Source: Spirochaetae bacterium HGW-Spirochaetae-3
GTDB lineage: Bacteria > Spirochaetota > Spirochaetia > Treponematales > UBA12059
Length of the DNA: 56,506 nt
Direction of reading: 5' to 3'
NCBI GenBank assembly: GCA_002839315.1
Contig: PGXV01000014.1
Span: 48,267 to 104,772, forward strand
This document shows positions 1 through 8,477 of the stretch, one piece after another (within the stretch, counting starts at the first letter, position 1; each line of letters opens with the position of its first letter). The position numbers and the translations under genes are program-made. Under the pieces are notes generated by a model. It had not been told where the DNA came from and searched no databases. It was given only the letters and a program-made list of their open reading frames with translations.

Positions 1-2
1 GT

Positions 3-449
3 GTCAGGTGCCGCTTCCATGGCTTCACGATCGACAAGCGCCTCCAGAAGGGAGCTCTGAGTGGCATCTGGTATCTCCTTGCCCCATGGGAGATCGTACA
101 TAGCTGGGTGGAGCTGTTCTATGATGGCCGCTGGATTGACATGGAAGGCTTCATCCTCGACCTTCCCTATTTGCGGAGTGTCCAAAGGATCGCGTGCGGA
201 AAGACCAGCGCCTTTTGTGGTTATGGCGTCGCCACGAGCGCAATCGAATCGCCCCGCGTCTTTTGGGACGGAAACGCGACGTACATCCAGAAAGAGGGCA
301 TCGTCAGGGACTTCGGCATCTACCCCGATCCCGATTCATTCTTCAAGGATCATTCCCAGCCGATGGGACCGGTGAAGCGCCTGGTGTTCATGACCGTAGC
401 TCGTCGGGCAATGAACAGGCAAGTCTCCCGAATAAGAGCGCGCCTATGA
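3..449 (+). CDS. Transglutaminase-like protein, 5'-truncated by the window edge
   Basis: The frame is open from the first bases, so the N-terminus lies outside the window. The visible 148 residues contain a Cys in the context RCRFHGF and a His in HSWVELFYDGRW. These match the Cys and His of the transglutaminase/protease-like catalytic triad, and the following WIDMEGF may supply the Asp. The rest, including YIQKEGI and DFGIYPDPDSFF, resembles conserved bacterial proteins of this superfamily with no settled substrate. The stop codon overlaps the methyltransferase start (ATGA), so the two are probably co-translated. The superfamily call is fairly secure; the function is not. Confidence 0.72.
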   Translation, partial: VRCRFHGFTIDKRLQKGALSGIWYLLAPWEIVHSWVELFYDGRWIDMEGFILDLPYLRSVQRIACGKTSAFCGYGVATSAIESPRVFWDGNATYIQKEGIVRDFGIYPDPDSFFKDHSQPMGPVKRLVFMTVARRAMNRQVSRIRARL

Positions 450-1102
450 AGCATTACAGGTTCGCGTCGTCGCTATTCTACGGGGCGATCGCCGGCATCT
501 ACGATCTCCTCGATGTGGTGCTTTTCAGGGTTCCCGCGCGCAATCCGCGAATGGGCTTGGTGCGCGCGCTCCGGCCCGAGATCCGCTCGGTCATCGACCT
601 TTGCGTCGGCACTGGCGCGAGCTCCATTGCGATCGCCAAGGCAGATGAAGCGCGTTGCGTCGTAGGCGTGGATCTATCCGCGAAGATGCTGGGAATAGCG
701 TCCCATAAAGCGGAGAAGGCGGATGCTCGGAATATCGAGCTGTATAGAATGGATGCCACCGCAACGACCTTCCCGCCCGCCTCGTTCGAAGCTGTAACCA
801 CCTCGCGCTCCCTTCACGAGTTCCCTCCCGATCTACGAGATAGGATCATGAGGGAAGCGAGAAGACTGGTCGCCAACCATGGACGACTCTACATCATCGA
901 GTGGGAACGCCCGACGAGGGGATTGGCGAGGTTCATCTTCGGCATCTTCCCCTTGCTGTTCGAGCCGCGCGGCTTCCGGGAATTCCTTTCACTAGACTGG
1001 GAGGCCTTCCTTCGCAGGTATGGCTTTGAGCTCGAACGAGATGAGTCGTACACATTCAGCAGGCTACTTATCGCTCGCGCAGTGGAAGGACAAGGGGAGT
1101 AG
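446..1102 (+). CDS. Class I SAM-dependent methyltransferase
   Basis: This 218-residue protein has a standard class I methyltransferase motif I (VIDLCVGTGASS, about residues 50-61) followed by an acidic strand end (VVGVDLS) and the SRSLHEFP region typical of UbiE/Methyltransf_11 relatives. The ATG at 446 is chosen because it overlaps the upstream stop codon as ATGA. A longer upstream reading of the same frame overlaps the transglutaminase gene and lacks family similarity. The substrate cannot be told from sequence. Coupling to the transglutaminase-like gene suggests a shared, unknown small-molecule or protein target. Confidence 0.75.
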   Translation: MKHYRFASSLFYGAIAGIYDLLDVVLFRVPARNPRMGLVRALRPEIRSVIDLCVGTGASSIAIAKADEARCVVGVDLSAKMLGIASHKAEKADARNIELYRMDATATTFPPASFEAVTTSRSLHEFPPDLRDRIMREARRLVANHGRLYIIEWERPTRGLARFIFGIFPLLFEPRGFREFLSLDWEAFLRRYGFELERDESYTFSRLLIARAVEGQGE

Positions 1103-1209
1103 CGTATCACGCGTCGTGAGGTAGGGGGCTAGTCGGCCACTTCCGGCGGCAGAAAAGCTACCAATATACAAATCCTCCTGCGAACCTCACCAGGCAAGTG
1201 GGCTTAGTC

Positions 1210-2394
1210 CTGCGGTGCTCCCAGAAAACCCGTCCAGCCGGCGTGGTAAAATGGCGGCCGAAGGGACGGTGCTAGGATGAAGAAGGGCCAGTATTCTGAC
1301 GAGAAGATCGTCCAGATCCTCAAGGAGGCAGCCGACACGGACAGCGCCCCCGAAGTGTGCCGGAAGTACGGGGTGTCGCCGTCGACGTTCACGCATTGGC
1401 GGGCGAGGTTCGCGGGATACGAGGTCTCGGACGTGGCGCGGCTCAGGCAGCTTGAGTCCGAGAACACCCGGCTCCACCGCATCGTCGCCAAGCAAGCGCT
1501 GGAGATCGACGTCCTCAAGGAGGTCGTGTCAAAAAAGTGGTAGGGCCTTCACCGCGCCGCGACGCTGTGAAGGTCCTGGAAGGCAAGGGCGCAAGCGAGC
1601 GGCGGGCCTGCCAGCTCGTCGGGCTCTGCCGCGCGACCCAGCGATACCATCCCCTCCCCGACGGCGACGATGAGCTCCCTGAGCGGATCCGGAGCGAAGC
1701 CGCACGCCAACGCCGTTATGGCTACCGCCGGGTTCATTTTTGCCTCGCCCGGGACGGAATCGCCATGAACCACAAGAAGGTGTATCGGCTCTATCGGGAA
1801 GAGAAGCTCCAGGAGCGGCGCAAGCGCCATTCCAAGCAGGTCGTGCCGCGGATTCCCATGCCCAGGACCGAATCCCCGAACGAGAAGTGGTCGATGGACT
1901 TCGTCTGGGACCGCGCCACAGCGGGCCAGCAGCTCAAGTACCTGGTGATCATGGATGACGCGACGAAGGAGCTTCTGCACTTCCAGCTCCACCGGACGTG
2001 CGGGAGCGAAGGGGTCTTCGCGGCCTTTGCGGCCATATTCCTTTGGTATGGAAAGCCCCGGGCTGTTCGGAGCGACAATGGGAGCGGGTTGTCATCGATG
2101 CGGTTCCAGTCGTGGATGCGGGAAGCCGGCGTCGCACAGCGGTTCATCCAGCCGGGGAAGCCGCAGCAGAATGGGATGGCGGAGAGCCTCAACAGCAGGA
2201 TTCGGGATGGGGTCCTCAACGAGAACAGGCTCACCTCGCTCCGCGACGCTGAGCGGCAGGCGCGGGAGTTACAGCGCTTCTACAATGACGAGCGGCCTAA
2301 TGGCAACATCGGCATTTTGACACCGTCTGATTTCAGACGGAGAATGATGGTGGTCGCGTTACCTCGACTGGACTATAGATGGGGAGCACCGCAG
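1210..2394 (+). mobile_element. IS3-family insertion sequence (IS407/IS2-like group)
   Basis: The element carries overlapping orfA and orfB with a run of six A followed by G at the overlap. It is bounded by a 13-bp perfect terminal inverted repeat: CTGCGGTGCTCCC at 1210-1222 and its complement at 2382-2394. No matching target duplication is evident in the flanks (GTC/GTCC on the left, ATGG on the right), so the copy may be old or recombined. It sits between the methyltransferase and a truncated kinase fragment. Confidence 0.82.
1277..1543 (+). CDS. IS3-family transposase OrfA
   Basis: This 88-residue protein has an N-terminal helix-turn-helix (SAPEVCRKYGVSPSTFTHWR) followed by a leucine-zipper-like segment (RLRQLESENTRLHRIVAKQA), the usual OrfA layout for binding the IS ends. 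The 3' end contains CAAAAAAG near 1527. That is the type of slippery sequence at which IS3 elements shift -1 to make the OrfAB fusion transposase. OrfB lies in exactly the -1 frame. OrfA alone normally acts as a DNA-binding regulator of transposition. Confidence 0.85.
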   Translation: MKKGQYSDEKIVQILKEAADTDSAPEVCRKYGVSPSTFTHWRARFAGYEVSDVARLRQLESENTRLHRIVAKQALEIDVLKEVVSKKW

Positions 2395-2487
2395 ATGGAC
2401 GTCCAAATCCTCGGCCACATCGACGTGCTCATGCCGCCAAGCACCATATCGACTGCTTGGAGCCTGATGCTTTCTTCCCGCTCGTGA
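1537..2487 (+). CDS. IS3-family transposase OrfB (rve/DDE integrase core)
   Basis: OrfB has the HTH_21-like start (RRYGYRRVHFCLARDG) and the DDE integrase core. The first Asp is in WSMDFVWD, the second in RSDNGS and the Glu in NGMAESLNSRIRDG. It would normally be made as an OrfAB fusion by -1 frameshifting. The frame continues past the right terminal repeat (2394) to 2487, which is unusual. OrfB proteins of this group normally end soon after the LTPSDF segment, so the last ~45 residues are probably read-through after loss of the natural stop. Activity is uncertain. Confidence 0.8.
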   Translation: MVGPSPRRDAVKVLEGKGASERRACQLVGLCRATQRYHPLPDGDDELPERIRSEAARQRRYGYRRVHFCLARDGIAMNHKKVYRLYREEKLQERRKRHSKQVVPRIPMPRTESPNEKWSMDFVWDRATAGQQLKYLVIMDDATKELLHFQLHRTCGSEGVFAAFAAIFLWYGKPRAVRSDNGSGLSSMRFQSWMREAGVAQRFIQPGKPQQNGMAESLNSRIRDGVLNENRLTSLRDAERQARELQRFYNDERPNGNIGILTPSDFRRRMMVVALPRLDYRWGAPQMDVQILGHIDVLMPPSTISTAWSLMLSSRS

Positions 2488-2549
2488 TCTACTCGAACAC
2501 CTGCCTTGACCATTGCCCATGATATCATGACCGCGGCTATTTTCAGGTC

Positions 2550-2852
2550 CCGGTAAAGTACAGCCCCCGCGGTGGCAGGATCATCCTCTCAGCCATGCGC
2601 GAAGGGGAATCGGTCATAATACGAGTAGATGATTCCGGAACGGGAATCCTGCTTCCCGAGCGCGAGAGGATGTTCGAGCGCTTTTACCGCATGGACAAGT
2701 CCAGGGCCCAGGAATCGGGAGGCCGCGACCTCGGCCTGTCGATCGCCTACGAGATAACGAAGGCGCATGGAGGCAGCATCCACATCGAGGATTCGCCGCT
2801 CGGCGGAGCCTTCTTTGTCGTAACTCAGCCTTCATCGTCATGCTTACCATAG
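2550..2852 (+). pseudogene. Histidine kinase C-terminal fragment (HATPase domain)
   Basis: Only the end of a sensor kinase remains. KYSPRGGRI (end of the N box), RVDDSGTGI (G1 box), ERFYRMDKSRA (F box), GGRDLGLSIAYEITKAHGG (G2 box) and the C-terminal tail are readable. Nothing kinase-like precedes 2550; the transmembrane, HAMP, dimerisation and His-box parts are missing. The G2 box reads GGRDLGL instead of GGRGLGL, a further sign of decay. The fragment is clearly related to the complete kinase at 31656-33086. It may be the relic of a duplicate lost by rearrangement next to the IS. Confidence 0.78.
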
Positions 2853-3068
2853 TCGACTCGTGACTACGTTCGCCAGTTGCAGGAAGATGGAAGCATTATA
2901 AGCAAGTATGAAACAATCATGAAGCTTTCGAGTGCGATTCATGTTCGTAACTGATCGCGAAATGCCGCGCTTCCATCCTATAGAGGTCCGCCTTCCATCT
3001 CATGATGCAGCCCGCCCGTTGACGCGGAAAGCAGAAAACTATAGCCTTGCCCAAAGGAGCAGCCTGGA
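2853..3068. other. Intergenic region, no feature recognised except a ribosome-binding site
   Basis: No coding frame or RNA gene was recognised. The end holds AAAGGAG at about 3053-3059, which supports a TTG start at 3069 for the desulfurase-like gene. Confidence 0.5.
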
Positions 3069-4214
3069 TTGATCTACCTCGATAACGCGGCCACGAGCTG
3101 GCCGAAACCCGCGGAAGTCCTGAGCGCCTTCCGGTCCGCGATGGCCGATGCGGGCGGGAATCCCGGCAGGGCCGGCCATCGCCTTTCCCTCGAGGCGTCG
3201 AGGCGTATCGAGGGTAGCCGCAGGGTCCTGGCGCGACTCCTGGGGCTTCCCGATCCAACGCGCATCGTCTTTACCCTGAACACGACTCACGCGCTCAACA
3301 TGGCGCTCAAGGGCTCGCTCCGTCCCGGAGACCACGTGATCTGCGGTAGCATGGAGCACAACTCAGTAGCCCGCCCCCTCCACGCGCTGGAAAGGGCCGG
3401 CATCGAGGTTACGAGGGTACGCAGCTCTCCTGACGATGGTCTCGATCCGGACCGGGTCAAGGAAGCGCTGCGCGTGTCTACCAAGGCGGTCGTCACCTGC
3501 CACGCGTCAAACGTCAGCGGCACGGTGAGCCCGGTCAGGGAGCTCGGCGCCCTGTGCCGCGCGCATGGCGTCCGCTTTATTGTCGACGCTGCCCAGACCG
3601 CGGGCAGCCTTGAGATCGACATGGAGGCCATGGGCATCGACCTCCTCGCCTTTCCGGGACACAAGGGGCTCCTCGGGCCGCAGGGGACCGGCGGCCTCGC
3701 GGTGGCCAGGGGAATCCGCCTCGAGACTCTGGTGGAAGGGGGCACGGGAACGGCGTCGGAGTCCCTGGACCAGCCTGAAGACCTGCCGGAACGACTCGAA
3801 AGCGGGACCCCGAACACGCCGGGGATAGCGGCCCTCGGGGCCGGCGCCGCTTTCGTCCTCGAACGGGGGATCGGCGCTATCGGCGCGGCCGAGGCTCGCC
3901 ACTGCGCCATCCTGGTCGACTCGCTTTCGGCCATGGCAGGTATCTGCGTGACGGGTCCCTCGCCCGGTCGCCCCCGGGCCTCGGTCGTGTCAATCGTGAT
4001 GAATGGCGCGGACTGCGCGGAGCTCGCCGCCATCCTCGACGGCTCCTTCGGCATCGCTGTCCGGGCCGGGCTCCACTGCGCCCCTGCCGCCCACGAGGAA
4101 CTCGGTACCTTGCCGGGCGGCGCGCTCAGGATCAGCCCGGGCGCCTTCACGACCGACGGCGACATCGAAGCCTGCCTCGAGGCCATCGAGGCCATCCGGA
4201 GGTCGTTCCAATGA
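3069..4214 (+). CDS. Class V aminotransferase, cysteine desulfurase family (NifS/SufS-like)
   Basis: This ~380-residue protein matches PLP-dependent desulfurases in length and motifs. DNAATSWPKP is at the N-terminus, EHNS at about residues 96-99, VDAAQTAG with the PLP-contacting Asp near 173, and the Schiff-base Lys in GHKGLLGPQG near 199. A candidate persulfide Cys lies in RAGLHCAP near 336, before GGALRIS. The family removes sulfur from cysteine and hands it on as persulfide. The start is TTG with AAGGAG upstream. Its stop overlaps the ThiF-like start (ATGA), which suggests that the two proteins form a sulfur-relay pair. No IscU or SufBCD gene is nearby, so Fe-S assembly is less likely than a dedicated thiolation role. 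Confidence 0.85.
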   Translation: MIYLDNAATSWPKPAEVLSAFRSAMADAGGNPGRAGHRLSLEASRRIEGSRRVLARLLGLPDPTRIVFTLNTTHALNMALKGSLRPGDHVICGSMEHNSVARPLHALERAGIEVTRVRSSPDDGLDPDRVKEALRVSTKAVVTCHASNVSGTVSPVRELGALCRAHGVRFIVDAAQTAGSLEIDMEAMGIDLLAFPGHKGLLGPQGTGGLAVARGIRLETLVEGGTGTASESLDQPEDLPERLESGTPNTPGIAALGAGAAFVLERGIGAIGAAEARHCAILVDSLSAMAGICVTGPSPGRPRASVVSIVMNGADCAELAAILDGSFGIAVRAGLHCAPAAHEELGTLPGGALRISPGAFTTDGDIEACLEAIEAIRRSFQ

Positions 4215-5248
4215 GCGGTGCGCCGGGAGGACGCGAGGGGAGGCACTCGCGGCAGGTCGCATTTTCGGGAATAGGGCCGGAGGGGCAGCGGAAAATCGCC
4301 GAGGCGCGGGTCGCGGTGGTCGGGCTCGGGGCCCTCGGGACCGTGATCGCGAACGGCCTCGCCAGGTCGGGTGTCGGCTACCTGAGGCTCATCGACCGCG
4401 ACTATGTGGAGCTCAGCAACCTGCAGAGACAACTGCTGTACACGGAGGCCGATGCACGGGAGGGATTGCCGAAAGCGGAGGCCGCGGCCCGCCGCCTCGT
4501 CGAGGTGGATTCCGGCATTGAGCTCGACCCCCGCGTGTCGGATTTCGGCCCCGACAGGGCCGAGGAGCTCATCAGGGACGTGGACCTCGTCGTCGACGGC
4601 ACTGACAACCTTGAGACGCGCTTCATCCTGAACGATGCCTGCGTCAAGGCGAAGCTGCCCTGGATCTATGGAGGGGCGGTGATGGACCATGGAGCGACTA
4701 TGGACATCATCCCCGGCGAAGGCCCATGCCTGCGCTGCCTCATGCCCGAGCCTCCGGAAGGCCAGGACCTGCCGACCTGCGCGAGCGCGGGTGTCCTCAA
4801 TCCCATCACCGGGATCATCGGGAACATCGAGGTCGTCGAGGCGCTCAAGCTCATTGTCGGCACGGAGAGGCCCCGCAAGACCTATCTCGCGGTGTCCCTC
4901 TGGTCCACGGATTTCTCCGAGTGCGAGGTCGAGCGCGATCCGGCCTGTCCCTGTTGCGGCCAGCGCCGCTTCGAGTTCCTCGAACGCGCGCCTTCGCATG
5001 CCGTCGTGAGCCTCTGCGGTCGGGACGCATTCCAGGTGATGCCGCAATCGACGCGGGACATGGACCTTGCCCTGGCATGCCAGCGCCTCTCGGCAGCGGG
5101 CAAGGTGAGAGCCACGTCCTTCATGCTCACGCTGGAGGTCGATGGAAGGGAGCTCAGGCTGTTCAGGGACGGCCGTGCGATAATCGGAGGGGCGAAGAGC
5201 CGGGACCAGGCGCTTTCGCTCTACACCGAGTATTTCGGCGCCGACTAG
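4211..5248 (+). CDS. ThiF/MoeB/HesA-family E1-like adenylyltransferase
   Basis: The 345-residue protein has the nucleotide-binding loop VVGLGALG near residue 38, the conserved DYVELSNLQRQ segment and DGTDNLETRFILND. Two Zn-ligand pairs are present, in PCLRCLMP and CPCCG. The C-terminal ~80 residues, including FRDGRAIIGG, match the tail common in ThiF/MoeB proteins. Family members adenylate the C-terminal Gly of a ubiquitin-like sulfur carrier (ThiS, MoaD) before sulfur transfer. No carrier gene is visible here, so the partner must lie elsewhere. Overlap with the desulfurase gene supports a joint role in sulfur activation. ThiF versus MoeB cannot be decided from this window. Confidence 0.82.
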   Translation: MSGAPGGREGRHSRQVAFSGIGPEGQRKIAEARVAVVGLGALGTVIANGLARSGVGYLRLIDRDYVELSNLQRQLLYTEADAREGLPKAEAAARRLVEVDSGIELDPRVSDFGPDRAEELIRDVDLVVDGTDNLETRFILNDACVKAKLPWIYGGAVMDHGATMDIIPGEGPCLRCLMPEPPEGQDLPTCASAGVLNPITGIIGNIEVVEALKLIVGTERPRKTYLAVSLWSTDFSECEVERDPACPCCGQRRFEFLERAPSHAVVSLCGRDAFQVMPQSTRDMDLALACQRLSAAGKVRATSFMLTLEVDGRELRLFRDGRAIIGGAKSRDQALSLYTEYFGAD

Positions 5249-5284
5249 AAGCCGCTCCGCCGCGACAGGCGGAGCGCGCGGCTT
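5249..5284 (+). terminator. Hairpin after the ThiF-like gene
   Basis: AAGCCGC-TCCGCC pairs with GGCGGA-(GC)GCGGCTT around a GCGACA loop, starting right after the stop codon. There is no clear T tract, so it may be a weak terminator or an RNA-stabilising hairpin. Confidence 0.45.
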
Positions 5285-5320
5285 GACCATGGCCCGCCAC
5301 AAACGGCCACTATCGGCATC

Positions 5321-6081
5321 ATGCTCCACGCATTCTCCCGGACCGAGCTCGTGCTCGGCGCTGAGGCGCTCGCCCGCCTCGAGGCCTCCACCGTCGCCGT
5401 CTTCGGCATCGGAGGAGTCGGATCCTGGGCGGCGGAGGCCCTCGCCCGCTCGGGTATCGGCTCCTTTGTCCTCGTCGTCGACGACGCGGTCTGCGTCACC
5501 AACATCAACCGGCAGGTCATCGCCCTGCGCTCCACCGTGGGCCGACCCAAGGTCGAGGTGATGGCCGAACGCATCCTGGAGATCAACCCGGGAGCCTCGG
5601 TGAGGACCTTCCAGGAGTTCTATTCGGCCGAGACGGCCCCTCGCCTCCTCCTCCCCGGCCTCTCCTACGTCGTCGACGCCATCGACACCGTCTCGGCCAA
5701 ACTTGACCTCATCGAGCGTTCGAAGGCCATGGGCGTCCCAGTCATCAGCTCGCTCGGCACGGGCAACAAGCTCGACCCGACGCGCCTCGAGATCGCCGAC
5801 ATCGGCGAGACCTCTGTCTGCCCCCTCGCAAGGGTCGTGCGGCGGAACTCCGCAAGCGTGGCATCGAGGGCCTCAAGGTCGTCTACTCGCGCGAGGAGCC
5901 CATCAAGGTGAACGAGGCGGACAATCCCTGCCGGACCAACTGTGTCTGCCCGGAAAAAGACCGCGTGTGCACCGCAAGGCGGAGCATTCCGGGAACCGTG
6001 CCCTTCGTGCCGCCGGTCGCGGGTTTCATCATCGCCTCGGAGGTGGTGAAAGACCTGGTGGCCGATACCATTCGGCCCTAA
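5321..6081 (+). pseudogene. tcdA: tRNA threonylcarbamoyladenosine dehydratase, frameshifted
   Basis: TcdA (CsdL/YgdL) cyclises t6A to ct6A in tRNA. The first part has the E1-like nucleotide loop FGIGGVGSWAAE, the VDDAVCVTNINRQ segment and the VVDAIDTVSAKLDLI region. The frame breaks near 5849. Adding one G to GCGGCGGAACTC restores RRELRKRGIEGLKVVYSRE and the usual C-terminal end PGTVPFVPPVAGFIIASEVV up to TAA at 6079-6081. The restored product is 253 residues, normal for the family. The loss is in a short G run, so a sequencing error is a real alternative to true inactivation. The gene fits the local sulfur and tRNA-modification theme because TcdA often pairs with a desulfurase. Confidence 0.82.
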
Positions 6082-6142
6082 GGAGCGCAAGACCGGGGCG
6101 AACCCCGGATCCTCGCTACTACGTAAGTGCTCGGACAATCGC

Positions 6143-6172
6143 TTGACACCTCGCTACCCTTCAAAATAGACT
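6143..6172 (+). promoter_or_regulatory. Sigma-70-type promoter of the Rrf2 gene
   Basis: TTGACA at 6143-6148 is followed after 18 bp by TAGACT at 6167-6172. It ends 24 bp before the ATG at 6197 and is followed by an AGGGG ribosome-binding site. Confidence 0.6.
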
Positions 6173-6182
6173 AAATAGGTCT
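6168..6182 (+). promoter_or_regulatory. Candidate operator for the Rrf2 regulator
   Basis: AGAC (6168-6171), a 7-base A/T-rich centre and GTCT (6179-6182) form an inverted repeat over the -10 box and start region. Rrf2 proteins are dimers that often repress their own promoter. The position fits autorepression, but no known consensus was matched. Confidence 0.4.
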
Positions 6183-6196
6183 TAATAGGGGTATAT

Positions 6197-6622
6197 ATGT
6201 CTCTTATCTCAACGCGCTCCCGCTACGGACTCCGATTCCTCATCGACCTTGCCGAAAACGGACGCAATGGCCCTGTCGATCTCGGAAGCGTGGCGACGCG
6301 GCAGGAGATATCCGAGCAATACCTCGCCAAGCTGACGCTGCCGCTCAAGGCGGCCGGCATCATCAGGGCGGCACGGGGGGCTCACGGCGGCTACGAACTC
6401 GCCCACTCCCCTGAAAAGATAGACTTGTGGACAGTCGTGGAGGTGCTGGAGGGGCGCTCGTCCCTCCTTGAGTGTACCGCCGATCCGGGGGTCTGCGCGC
6501 GCTCGTCGCGTTGCCGGACCCTTCCGATATGGCACGGCCTCGACAGGACCGTGCGCGACTACCTCGCGGGCATCAGCCTCGCGGAGGCGGTCGGCGCGGC
6601 CGCCAACGACTACTCGATCTAG
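6197..6622 (+). CDS. Rrf2-family transcriptional regulator (IscR/CymR-like)
   Basis: The 141-residue protein starts [16 protein letters not shown] and continues with [18 protein letters not shown] and [10 protein letters not shown], the winged-helix signature of Rrf2 regulators. Three cysteines in [14 protein letters not shown] (about residues 92-105) sit where IscR-type members bind a [2Fe-2S] cluster; CymR lacks these. It lies directly upstream of cysK, a classic Rrf2 target. It likely senses cysteine or Fe-S status and controls itself and cysK-ttcA. A promoter and inverted repeat precede it. Whether the sensed signal is Fe-S or cysteine supply is inference. Confidence 0.87.
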   Translation: MSLISTRSRYGLRFLIDLAENGRNGPVDLGSVATRQEISEQYLAKLTLPLKAAGIIRAARGAHGGYELAHSPEKIDLWTVVEVLEGRSSLLECTADPGVCARSSRCRTLPIWHGLDRTVRDYLAGISLAEAVGAAANDYSI

Positions 6623-6639
6623 GACGGAATGGAGACACC

Positions 6640-7593
6640 ATGAACTATGTTACCACGATGACCGAACTTATCGGCCGGACTCCCCTTATAAAAATCGACC
6701 TCGCCGGGAGCGGCTCTCGCGCGACCCTGCTCGCCAAACTCGAATCAGCCAATCCCTTCGGAAGCGTCAAGGACCGCATCGGATTGGCCATGATCGAGGC
6801 GGCGGAGGCCAAGGGCCTTGTCAAAAAAGGCACTGTCATAATCGAGCCGACGAGCGGCAACACCGGGATCGCCCTCGCGGCAGTCGCCGCGGCCAAGGGC
6901 CATCGCCTCGTCCTGACCATGCCCGAGACCATGAGCATCGAACGGCGGAAGCTGCTCGCGGCCTACGGAGCGGAGCTGGTCCTCACCGAGGGGACCAAGG
7001 GCATGAAGGGCGCCATCGAGAAGGCGCGGGAACTCCAGGCGGCAACGCCGGGTTCGTTCATGCCGATGCAGTTCGAGAACGCGGCGAACCCCGAGATCCA
7101 CCGGCGCACGACGGCCGAGGAGATCTGGGCAGACACCGACGGAGAGGTCGACATACTGGTCGCCGGCGTCGGCACGGGAGGGACGATCACCGGCGTCGCG
7201 GGAGCGATCAAGGCAAGGAAGCCCGGTTTCCGGGCAGTCGCCGTGGAACCGGAAACCTCCCCGGTCCTCTCGGGGGGCCAGCCGGGGCCGCACAAGATCC
7301 AGGGCATCGGAGCTGGCTTCGTCCCAGCCGTGCTCGAGCGGGACGTCATCGACGAGATCATCAGGGTGAAGGACACGGACGCTGGAGCGACCGCGCGGAG
7401 GGTAGCCAAGGAGGCAGGCATACTCGTGGGCATCTCCTCCGGTGCGGCGCTATGGGCCGCCCTTCAGATCGCGGCTCGCCCCGAGTCGGAGGACAGGACG
7501 ATTGTCGTCATTCTTCCGGACGGCGGAGAGCGTTACCTCTCGACCTGGCTCTTCGAGGAGCCATCTCCCGTGCCCCCCGCTGAGGCACGCTGA
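6640..7593 (+). CDS. cysK: Cysteine synthase (O-acetylserine sulfhydrylase)
   Basis: CysK makes cysteine from O-acetylserine and sulfide in the cytoplasm with PLP. All landmarks are present in 317 residues: IGRTPLIKI at the N-terminus, the PLP-binding Lys in [11 protein letters not shown], the substrate loop [12 protein letters not shown], the phosphate-binding [10 protein letters not shown] and the late [15 protein letters not shown] precedes the ATG by five bases. It follows the Rrf2 gene by 17 bp and precedes a TtcA-like gene, so newly made cysteine could feed the neighbouring desulfurase and thiolation enzymes. Confidence 0.93.
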   Translation: MNYVTTMTELIGRTPLIKIDLAGSGSRATLLAKLESANPFGSVKDRIGLAMIEAAEAKGLVKKGTVIIEPTSGNTGIALAAVAAAKGHRLVLTMPETMSIERRKLLAAYGAELVLTEGTKGMKGAIEKARELQAATPGSFMPMQFENAANPEIHRRTTAEEIWADTDGEVDILVAGVGTGGTITGVAGAIKARKPGFRAVAVEPETSPVLSGGQPGPHKIQGIGAGFVPAVLERDVIDEIIRVKDTDAGATARRVAKEAGILVGISSGAALWAALQIAARPESEDRTIVVILPDGGERYLSTWLFEEPSPVPPAEAR

Positions 7594-7602
7594 CATCAAG
7601 AC

Positions 7603-7623
7603 GGGGGACGGGAGCCGTCCCCC
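7603..7623 (+). terminator. Hairpin between cysK and the ttcA-like gene
   Basis: GGGGGACGG and CCGTCCCCC form a perfect 9-bp stem with a three-base loop. There is no T tract, so it more likely attenuates or protects mRNA than fully ends transcription. Confidence 0.45.
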
Positions 7624-7670
7624 GATCGGCAGCCGCGCAACACGCATCTTTGTCTCATGGCGGAGAAAGC

Positions 7671-8432
7671 ATGAAGAATCCTGAACGAATCATCTCCAAG
7701 CTGGTCGAGTCGGCCCTGCGCCGCTATTCCATGATCGCCGAGGGCGACCGGATCCTCGTGGCCGTCTCGGGCGGGAAGGATTCCACGACGCTCGCATACG
7801 ATTTAGCCATGAAGCGTTCCTGGTGGCCCGACAGGTTCGAGGTCCGCGCCGTGCATATCGCCAGCGATTTCTGCTCCTGCTGCAAGAAGACCAGGTTGAC
7901 CTCGCTCCTTGAGGAGTGGGGCATACCATACGAGTCGGTCTTTGTGCCAATCATAGGCAGGCTCAAGCCGGGGCGGTCCATGAACTGCTACTGGTGCTCG
8001 ACCCAGAGGCGCACCGAGCTGCTCAGGTACGCGGAGGCCAACGGCTTCAACAAGATCGCCCTGGGGCATCATCTCGACGACATAATCGAGACCTTCTTCA
8101 TGAACATGATGGACAAGGCGGAGCTCTCGACCATGCTCCCCGTGCTCAAGTACGACCTCTATCCCGTGTCCATCATCAGGCCGCTGGCCCTTTGCGAGGA
8201 AAGGCAGATCGAGGAGTTCGCCGACTACAAGGGATTCCGCTCGGCCGCGTGCACCTGCCCCTACGGCGCCTCCTCGAAGCGAAGAAGCGTGCGGAGCCGC
8301 CTGGCGGCCATGACGGGGGGCTCGAGCTCGGCGAAGAGGAATATCTACGAATCCATGTCCAACATCAGCTCTGGCTATCTCCCGGTGGAGAATCCCCTGC
8401 CCGACTCGCGCGTCAGGACTAACCGCCAATAA
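7671..8432 (+). CDS. TtcA-like tRNA 2-thiolation ATP pyrophosphatase
   Basis: The PP-loop SGGKDSTTLAYDLA near residue 36 marks an N-type ATP pyrophosphatase that adenylates a tRNA base before sulfur insertion. Paired cysteines in FCSCCKK and NCYWCSTQRR, followed by LGHHLDDIIETFFMNMM, are typical of TtcA/TtuA-like enzymes that hold a [4Fe-4S] cluster. The most likely product is 2-thiocytidine-32 in tRNA. The length of 253 residues is slightly short of TtcA. ATG at 7671 is preferred over an upstream ATG at 7650 because GGAG lies just before it. The site specificity (C32 versus U54) is not certain. Confidence 0.82.
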   Translation: MKNPERIISKLVESALRRYSMIAEGDRILVAVSGGKDSTTLAYDLAMKRSWWPDRFEVRAVHIASDFCSCCKKTRLTSLLEEWGIPYESVFVPIIGRLKPGRSMNCYWCSTQRRTELLRYAEANGFNKIALGHHLDDIIETFFMNMMDKAELSTMLPVLKYDLYPVSIIRPLALCEERQIEEFADYKGFRSAACTCPYGASSKRRSVRSRLAAMTGGSSSAKRNIYESMSNISSGYLPVENPLPDSRVRTNRQ

Positions 8433-8477
8433 TGAGACTCTAGCGACCCAATGAGACCGCCCATGCCATTAGGCAAG

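Noticed and set aside
2376-2378. TAG as the natural stop of the IS3 OrfB at 1.5-2.4 kb
   Set aside because: It is out of frame with OrfB, so it would require an extra frameshift.
3287-5329. Long open frame (680 codons) on the minus strand
   Set aside because: It lies antisense to the desulfurase and ThiF-like genes. It has no family motifs and is explained by high GC codon bias.
6468-7583. Long rightward frame overlapping rrf2 and cysK
   Set aside because: Composition is Arg/Gly-rich with no motifs; the cysK frame has all catalytic segments.
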